A DNA stretch of 64,000 nucleotides from Linepithema humile. Its lineage: Eukaryota; Arthropoda; Insecta; Hymenoptera; Formicidae. The notes below the pieces were generated by a model. It worked only from the letters and a program-made list of their open reading frames with translations. It was not told the DNA's origin and ran no database searches. Shown one piece after another: positions 58,346-64,000 of this stretch. Position numbers and translations under genes: made by a program. The stretch spans positions 62,001 to 126,000 of the forward strand of contig NC_090133.1 of NCBI RefSeq assembly GCF_040581485.1, given 5' to 3'. Position 1 is the stretch's first letter. Every line of letters begins with the position of its first letter.

Positions 58346-58812
58346 TATATTAATTTGTTCACAGAGTTGTTTTCTCCGGGTGTATTTATCGTGGTTTTCC
58401 TTCCACTAGGACGGTTGTCGACCAAGACTAACGAGCCCGTCCTGCCCGGATCTTTTTATAGAGGTTGTATCACCCTCGCGGCCCGTGCAAGCTCCATGCA
58501 AGCACCGGCCCCCGGCCCCATTAACTGGGGTTACGGTATGAGTCTCCACGCCCCCCCTCGTGCAGTGGGGGGCACGACCGTTATGCCGGAGCACCGGCGT
58601 GCTAACGAGGCTGGTCAGGCCCCGGATTTTTTCTCGAGGTTTACTCCTCTATCCCGGGGGTGCGTTTTCCAAAAACACACCTATCGAGTCCGGGCACCCG
58701 GGGGTTTGGAATCAGAGTCCCCGTCTCCTACCAGCGAGTGGGATAGTACCCTGACGAAGTCGCTGGACTCCGCACGGCCCCTCCCAAACGAGGGAGCCGT
58801 GAACCTACCGAG
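58346..58812 (-). other. E11 5' UTR, truncated
   Basis: One leader module (about 58387-58463) with TATAAAAAG is followed by the CCGGGGGCCGG segment. The sequence then loses homology with the other elements at the point where the ribozyme should begin. Confidence 0.6.
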
Positions 58813-58856
58813 GGGGTGGGGGAGTGAGAGAGCCGCTATCTCCCATCCCCCCATCC

Positions 58857-61800
58857 CTACGTTGACGCACCAACAGCGTCCGGGCACGGGGGAAGTGGTC
58901 TGGCTCGACCACCCCCTCGGCCCCTCCTTCTCCTCTCCAGGGCAGAGGTCGAACCCCCCTCTCCCCGCCTCTCCCTCTCGGCCTCCTCCTTCCGGGACAT
59001 AACCGTCTCACAGAAGGAGGAGACCGCCTCCCATACCCCCTCCCCCTCCAGCATTCCCTTAATTAGGGAAGGGAGGGAGAGGTCTTCGCCAACCACTTCA
59101 GCCAGGACTCGACGCTCCTCAGCCCACGCCGAGCAAACCTCGAGCGTGTGCTGCGCCGAGTCCAGGCTGGCCGCACAGTGGTGGCACCGCGTGGTGTGTT
59201 CCTTACCGATCCGACACAGGTAGTCACCGAAGCAGCCATGCCCGGTGAAAACCTGTGCCACACGGAAGGAAATGCCTCCTCCCCTCCTGTCTACCCACTC
59301 CAGTAGACAGGGCTGGATGGCCCCGACGGTCCATACTCCAGGTAAGCCCGGAGTATTGTGTTCGCCCAGTCTGTGTTTCCACTTCCTGAGCGCCCACCTC
59401 CGGGCCCTGGCCTTCTCTCTCGCCACTTCCCCGGGGATGTTCTCGGGGGCGATGCCGCTCCGCACGACCTCAATCGCGCACCGATATGCATCGGCACGCG
59501 ACTCAGCGACTAGGTCGAACGGGAGCACCCCCGCCAGGGTCGTGGCCGCCACATACGACACCGTCCGATAGCACCGGGCGACTCTGATGGCCATGCGCCT
59601 GTCTGCCCTTTTGACAATGGACAGGGCGCGTTTGTTGGCCATCAGGTCCCCTGCCCAAATCGGTGCCCCATACAGGGACACCGATCGGACGGTGTTCGCG
59701 TATAAGTGCCTAACTTGGGCACTTGGACCGCCAAGGTTGGGCAGGAGGCGACTCAACGCGTTCGCCATCCTGTCCACTCTGGGAGCGAGCGCATTAAAAT
59801 GCTGAGTAAACTCCCAGAGTCCATCCAGGGTGAGGCCAAGGTATTTCATCTTGGACCCCACAGGGATACGGGACCCTCCGACCTTGATGACAGTCGGGGG
59901 TGGTCTCCCATCTGTCTTCCTATGGAAGAACAGTGCCTCTGTCTTCAAGGGAGCCACCTCTAATCCGAGGCCCCGTATTGCGCACACCACGCTGGCCACG
60001 GCCACGTTCGCTGCAGCCGCGGCCTCCCACCAATCCTCCCCCCGTGCCACGACTAAAGTATCGTCCGCATAGCAAACGATGTCACAGCACGGAGGGAGGG
60101 CCGTCCGGAGCACCGCGTCGTACCCGAGGTTCCACAGCGTCGGGCCCAAAACAGACCCCTGTGGAACCCCGCGGTACATCCTCCTTTCGCACACCGTACC
60201 GTTACTGTTCGTATATGCAAAAGACCTGTCCCTAAGGTAGTCCCACAGGACTGCCTGAAGGCATGGAGGCAGCTGAAAATAATCAAAAGCTGCCCCCAGA
60301 CAGTCCCAGGGGAGGGAGTTAAAGGCGTTCACAATGTCAAGGGACACTGCCATTACCACCTCCCCCCCCTCCAGCGCGGCATCCGAGAAGGAGCGCACGT
60401 GACATATAGCGTCAACCGTGCCGCGTCCCTCCCGGAAGCCGTACTGCTTATCACTCAGAGTGGGACCACCCTGGGACAGATGCTGGACGAGGCGCCCCAC
60501 GATGATTCGCTCAAAGAGCTTTCCTGCCTCGTCCAGCAAGCATATCGGCCGGTATGCGGAGGGATGCTCCGTCGGCTTACCATCCTTGTGGAGGAGGACC
60601 AGATTGGCCCTCCTCCACCGCGAGGGGAAAGTGCCGGACCTGAGGCAAGCGGTAAAAAGCCGCCCCATCCGGTCACTCAGCACCCTCGCAGCCAGGGCCC
60701 AGGCCCTGCCGGGAATCCCGTCGGGTCCAGGTGCTTTGGCAGTACCACCAAGCCTGGCCCGCACTGCGGCCATCTCGTCCGCAGAGACTGCCGGTTCCTC
60801 GGGCCACGATTCCCCGATCATAGGGGGGGGGATGTTGATCTCCCCCACGGGGAACAGCGTGTCTATAACGTTCCCGAGGATTGCCGGCTTTAGCCTCTCC
60901 GCAGTGGGGGGCGCCCTTGGTCTCAGTTTCCTGAGTACTAGCTTAAAGGGTCGCCCCCACGGGTCCCGTTCCAGGGTGGAGGTTAATTCCTCCCAAGCCC
61001 TGGCTTTCTCCTTCCTGATGGCGGCTCGCAGGGCGTTTCGTGCGACACGAAACCCCTCAAGAGCTTCCGTCATTCTGGTGTGGTCCCCCCTTCTGCGCGC
61101 GCGCAGGAACGCACGTCTGGCGGCCGAGGAGGAACGCCTAAGATCGGCGATCTCCTCGGTCCACCAGTACATGGCCTTACCGGGGGACCATCTGGATCGC
61201 GGCATAGACGCTTCACACGCGTCTTCAACTATGCCCACGATCCTCGTGGCCTCTTCATCCAGGTCCACGACCTGGCCGGATGGTATTGGCCAGGTTTCCA
61301 CCAGAATGACCGCCATCAGGATGTCCTCGTTTAGTTTTCCGAGGACCCATCTTTTTGAGGTGCTACGCCGACGACGGCTGAGCTGTCCGGTGGGGGTGGT
61401 CGAGGCCTCGATCACAATATACCTGTGATCGGACCCCGAATCCAGGTCTTCGTCCACCCACCAACCCGTGACCCTACGCGCGGCAGACGGGGAAGCCCAA
61501 GTGAGATCCACAATGGACTCCCCCCCGGTACGCACGCAGGTGCTCCTCGAACCCGTGTTTAACAGACACAGGCCGAGTGCCGCCGCCCAGTCCACCATCT
61601 CCCCACCTTTCCCGTTAGTGCGCGGGGAACCCCATAACGTGGACCACGCGTTAAAGTCCCCCGCGACTATTGTGGGCCGGGGGAGGCATCTACGTACGCA
61701 ATCCCCCAGCTCCGACAGGAAGATCTTAAAGGCGGGGAGCTTCCAGCTAGGTGGGGCGTAGCACCCCAGGACGAAACAGTCCCCCCACTCTACCGCCACA

Positions 61801-62045
61801 AAACCAGGCCCGTCTCCTACCTTCGAGCACGGGCGGGAGTCCTTCGGGGGTCTCCAAAAAATTGCCACCCTTTCCCTCGTAGGGTCCGTGAACCAATTGG
61901 GGTGGTCCTCCGGTATTCGATACGGTTCGGAGACCACCCCCAGTTCGAACCCACCCTCCGCCATGTTTTGCTGGAAAAGATCCATTGCCATGGCGGAGTG
62001 GTTCACATTAATTTGGAGGATTCTGGTAGGCGAGAATTGTCCTAC
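58857..62045 (-). CDS. E12 ORF2: endonuclease / reverse transcriptase without an evident AUG
   Basis: From the open-frame limit at 62045 the protein reads through ILQINVNHSAMAMDLF, the normal APE start, then SEPYRIP, GDFNAWS and SDHRYI. The RT has SLDIVNAFNSLPW, GVPQGSVLGPTLWN and CYADDT; the C-terminal knuckle is CHHCAASLDSAQHTLEVC. No ATG precedes ILQIN in frame: after the UGA at 62048-62046 the first is at 61991, which would delete the metal-binding Asn. Either ORF2 is started at a non-AUG codon or the copy has lost its start. It is most like E4 in sequence. The 3' UTR needed for mobility is missing. Confidence 0.85.
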   Translation of the reverse strand, partial: VGQFSPTRILQINVNHSAMAMDLFQQNMAEGGFELGVVSEPYRIPEDHPNWFTDPTRERVAIFWRPPKDSRPCSKVGDGPGFVAVEWGDCFVLGCYAPPSWKLPAFKIFLSELGDCVRRCLPRPTIVAGDFNAWSTLWGSPRTNGKGGEMVDWAAALGLCLLNTGSRSTCVRTGGESIVDLTWASPSAARRVTGWWVDEDLDSGSDHRYIVIEASTTPTGQLSRRRRSTSKRWVLGKLNEDILMAVILVETWPIPSGQVVDLDEEATRIVGIVEDACEASMPRSRWSPGKAMYWWTEEIADLRRSSSAARRAFLRARRRGDHTRMTEALEGFRVARNALRAAIRKEKARAWEELTSTLERDPWGRPFKLVLRKLRPRAPPTAERLKPAILGNVIDTLFPVGEINIPPPMIGESWPEEPAVSADEMAAVRARLGGTAKAPGPDGIPGRAWALAARVLSDRMGRLFTACLRSGTFPSRWRRANLVLLHKDGKPTEHPSAYRPICLLDEAGKLFERIIVGRLVQHLSQGGPTLSDKQYGFREGRGTVDAICHVRSFSDAALEGGEVVMAVSLDIVNAFNSLPWDCLGAAFDYFQLPPCLQAVLWDYLRDRSFAYTNSNGTVCERRMYRGVPQGSVLGPTLWNLGYDAVLRTALPPCCDIVCYADDTLVVARGEDWWEAAAAANVAVASVVCAIRGLGLEVAPLKTEALFFHRKTDGRPPPTVIKVGGSRIPVGSKMKYLGLTLDGLWEFTQHFNALAPRVDRMANALSRLLPNLGGPSAQVRHLYANTVRSVSLYGAPIWAGDLMANKRALSIVKRADRRMAIRVARCYRTVSYVAATTLAGVLPFDLVAESRADAYRCAIEVVRSGIAPENIPGEVAREKARARRWALRKWKHRLGEHNTPGLPGVWTVGAIQPCLLEWVDRRGGGISFRVAQVFTGHGCFGDYLCRIGKEHTTRCHHCAASLDSAQHTLEVCSAWAEERRVLAEVVGEDLSLPSLIKGMLEGEGVWEAVSSFCETVMSRKEEAERERRGEGGSTSALERRRRGRGGGRARPLPPCPDAVGAST

Positions 62046-64000
62046 TCAGAATCCTCCAGAATGAAGTACTGGACCTTCTTCTTCACCGCCGCTGTTGTTG
62101 TTGCAGCTCCCGTTGAGCGCCCACTTCTTCGCTGCGCACGACCCACCTTCGGTCTCTGCTCCAGCGGCGCCCCGGCTGTTCTCCAAGGAGGGGAGACATT
62201 CTCCAGGAGTTCGGAGGTGGCTCCCATCTCTCCAGGCATATGGGTCGCCTCCCCTAGTGTCCCTTCCCCCTCTTCCTTCATCCCCCACTCAGTGGCGGAC
62301 GCGGGTCCCCAGTCCGCGCCCGTTATTTCCGCCACCTTACCTGGCTCACCTGTGGGGGTGGACGCGGGTTCCAAATCCGCGCCCGCCAGCTCCGCCTCCT
62401 TTTCCATCCCCCCAGTGGCGTTGGGCCCGGCGGTCCCAGCCGCGCTCGTCCCCCCCTCTTCCTCCACCTCCATCTCCGGAGTAGGAGTGGGCGTGGGTGC
62501 CAAGGCCACGCCCATCTGCCCCTCTTCCTCCACCTCCATGTTGGTGGGGGTAGCAGGAACGGTCGCGGGGGCCAAAGCCGCGATCGTCCCGCCTTTTTCC
62601 TTCTTCGTCTCCTCCTTCTTTCTCCTCGGAGACTTAGGGGGATTAGGGGTGGGCGCGGGGGCCAAAGCCGCGCCCACTGTTCCACCCTTCCCGGTCCGCC
62701 CCTTATTACTAGGGGCCTTACAGGCGGGGCCCCCCATCCTATGGCTATGGGGAAGCCCTCTATCCCTGCATACAGGGCAGCCCACCGGGGCCTCGCAGCC
62801 TCTTGCGACATGCCCCGGCGAGCCACACCTGTAGCAGGTATTGCTTCTGTCCTGAAGGCCCGTACATTGGGCACGTACGTGGCCCTTTTCCAGACATCTA
62901 AAACACTGCAGGGGCCTCTCCTCTAGTAGGGTAACCCCTGCCCGTGCCCATCCTCCCACCACAAAGTGTGGCTCCCCAACAACCCTATTCGCCGCGTATA
63001 GGGGACACCTCACCCATACTGCCCTTTTGCCAAATTCCCCCATGGGGGCTCTGATGGGCCCGACTTGTACCTGCTCGGGAGGGCATCCTCCCACTTTAGC
63101 CACTGCATCAGCGACTTCGACCTTGTCGATCGACTCGTCAAGGCCGCTGATCCTCAGCTCTCCCATCTTAGTGGGCCTCACGACCCTGATGCCCTCCCTC
63201 CCTCGGAAGAATTTCCTAAGGGCCTCGGCCAGGGCATCGGCTTTTCTGTCGCACTCTGGGCCTGGTATCTCCAGGAGGGTGGCTCCCGTCCTGGCTTTCC
63301 CCTGGCCCAGATGTGCGATACCCAACTCGCCGATGTTTATTTTGTCCCTCGCCTCCCTCATTGTCCGGACGTACTCCCCCTGCGTACACGTAATCGTGAT
63401 TGCAGCAGTCTTGGGGAGCCTCCGGGTTCTGGGGGCACTGGGAGGGGCAGGCCTGGCCGGGCCCTTTCCCGCCTGTGGCCCAATATTGGCCGACATCTTG
63501 GTCCCTTGCGTCCTCTTCTCCTTCTTTTTCCCCCTCACCACCTCCGTGTATAGATATTTGGAGGGGTGGGAGGCCGGTACGTCCCGCTGCCGTAGCTGCT
63601 GCAGTGGGGGGGGAGGCCCCCTCTCACCCGCAACCATCGGTTTTGCGGAGGCCATGGTTGGCCCCCCCCCAGTCCGTTCCGGACGTGGGGTTCCATTCGC
63701 GGGGATGGCGGCGGAAGGGGGGACGGCCCTGGCCTTTCCTTCCCTTCCACCCCCCTCTCTCCCCTCCCCTAGAGGGGGAAAGTCCTTCCCCGCTGCCGTG
63801 ACCGGGGGTGGGATCAGCCCCAGTTCGACCATGACTGCCGGGATAAGCTTCCGGAGTATTCCCGGGAGCCTTTCCATAATCTCCTCCCCCCCCTTAATGC
63901 TGGGGGAGGGAGGGGCATTTGCTCTCCTTTCCCTGTGCCTACCAGCCGCTCGGTTCCCTCTGGACTCCGGCGGTTTCGGGGGTCCCATTCTCCCCGCCCT
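62042..64000 (-). CDS. E12 ORF1, partial: Gag-like protein with zinc knuckles
   Basis: The frame is open to the window edge, so the N-terminus is missing. An RRM-like region (ELRISGLDESIDKVEVADAV) leads to knuckles encoded at about 62900-62715 (CFRCLEKGHVRAQC, CYRCGSPGHVARGC, CPVCRDRGLPHSH). The tail is long, about 200 residues, with Ala/Pro/Gly/Glu-rich repeats of the type LAPTPTP and MEVEEEG. The UAG stop (62044-62042) falls at the start of the ORF2 frame. Confidence 0.87.
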   Translation of the reverse strand, partial: RAGRMGPPKPPESRGNRAAGRHRERRANAPPSPSIKGGEEIMERLPGILRKLIPAVMVELGLIPPPVTAAGKDFPPLGEGREGGGREGKARAVPPSAAIPANGTPRPERTGGGPTMASAKPMVAGERGPPPPLQQLRQRDVPASHPSKYLYTEVVRGKKKEKRTQGTKMSANIGPQAGKGPARPAPPSAPRTRRLPKTAAITITCTQGEYVRTMREARDKINIGELGIAHLGQGKARTGATLLEIPGPECDRKADALAEALRKFFRGREGIRVVRPTKMGELRISGLDESIDKVEVADAVAKVGGCPPEQVQVGPIRAPMGEFGKRAVWVRCPLYAANRVVGEPHFVVGGWARAGVTLLEERPLQCFRCLEKGHVRAQCTGLQDRSNTCYRCGSPGHVARGCEAPVGCPVCRDRGLPHSHRMGGPACKAPSNKGRTGKGGTVGAALAPAPTPNPPKSPRRKKEETKKEKGGTIAALAPATVPATPTNMEVEEEGQMGVALAPTPTPTPEMEVEEEGGTSAAGTAGPNATGGMEKEAELAGADLEPASTPTGEPGKVAEITGADWGPASATEWGMKEEGEGTLGEATHMPGEMGATSELLENVSPPWRTAGAPLEQRPKVGRAQRRSGRSTGAATTTAAVKKKVQYFILEDSE

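Larger units (their letters stand above)
55077..58812 (-). mobile_element. E11: ORF1-only element, 5'-truncated
   Basis: It starts on + with a 21-base poly-T and has the 3' UTR type of E7-E10, but its gag resembles those of autonomous elements. The 5' UTR breaks off at about 58801-58812, just where the P2 3' strand of the ribozyme should begin. No ribozyme and no CCTAA tract follow; E12 sequence begins directly. The exact breakpoint is uncertain by about 15 bases. Confidence 0.8.
58813..64000 (-). mobile_element. E12: SART-like element, 3' UTR missing and 5' part outside window
   Basis: ORF2 ends only about 45 bases from the E11 junction. There is no poly-T, no shared 3' fold and no CCTAA tract, so the 3' UTR has been lost. 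ORF1 continues past the window end. A deletion or recombination between E11 and E12 explains both missing ends. Confidence 0.82.

Noticed and set aside
1..64000. LTR retrotransposon, host gene or bacterial origin
   Set aside because: No long terminal repeats, protease or integrase; poly(A) tails, APE endonuclease and TTAGG junctions define non-LTR elements, and no host exon pattern is seen.

Overview
This window looks like a piece of arthropod (most likely insect) telomeric or subtelomeric chromatin. It is built almost entirely of non-LTR retrotransposons packed into (TTAGG)n telomeric repeats. The repeats read CCTAA on the + strand, and every element lies on the - strand with its poly(A) tail (poly-T on +) abutting a CCTAA tract. 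The TTAGG strand therefore runs right to left, so if the array reaches a chromosome end, that end lies to the left. No host gene, rRNA, tRNA or CRISPR array is visible. The order of insect (ant/bee, moth or other) cannot be decided from this sequence. TTAGG argues against TCAGG beetles such as Tribolium. Insertion phase (TT|AGG), orientation, R1-clade ORF2 (APE endonuclease, YADD reverse transcriptase, C-terminal CCHC) and a UAAUG stop-start in one copy resemble the SART family of telomere-specific R1-clade elements.

Layout, left to right (names are mine). E1 (1-8743): ORF1 + ORF2, less GC-rich, with a very long 5' leader holding fifteen 111-bp tandem repeats between two ribozyme folds. E2 (8773-12174): ORF1 only. 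E3 (12214-16027): ORF1 only. E4 (16128-23796): full ORF1 + ORF2. E5 and E6 (23811-27623 and 27638-35307): apparently identical second copies of E3 and E4. E7, E8, E9, E10 (35407-55033): a family of ORF1-only elements that are mosaics of one another; E9 is frameshifted. E11 (55077-about 58812): ORF1 only, 5'-truncated. E12 (about 58813-64000): ORF2 plus partial ORF1, running off the window.

The main result is a division of labour. Eight of twelve elements encode only a zinc-knuckle Gag-like protein and no reverse transcriptase, yet they share 5' and 3' RNA structures with the autonomous elements beside them. This recalls Drosophila HeT-A (Gag only) and TART/TAHRE, but in TTAGG telomeres and in the opposite orientation. 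Reading the sense strand by eye I find four RNA folds recurring across families with compensatory base changes: (i) an HDV-like ribozyme fold at the exact 5' junction with TTAGG; (ii) a 5' leader double hairpin followed by TATAAAAAG; (iii) a hairpin inside the first codons of ORF1, enclosed in some families by a helix that hides the start codon; (iv) a 3' UTR multibranch fold with a covarying GUNGG/CCNAC helix. The gag-only proteins of E3/E5 and E7-E10 also carry an unrecognised C-terminal domain. Most + strand ORFs are antisense shadows of GC-rich genes. All folds and similarities were read by eye; no search or folding program was run.
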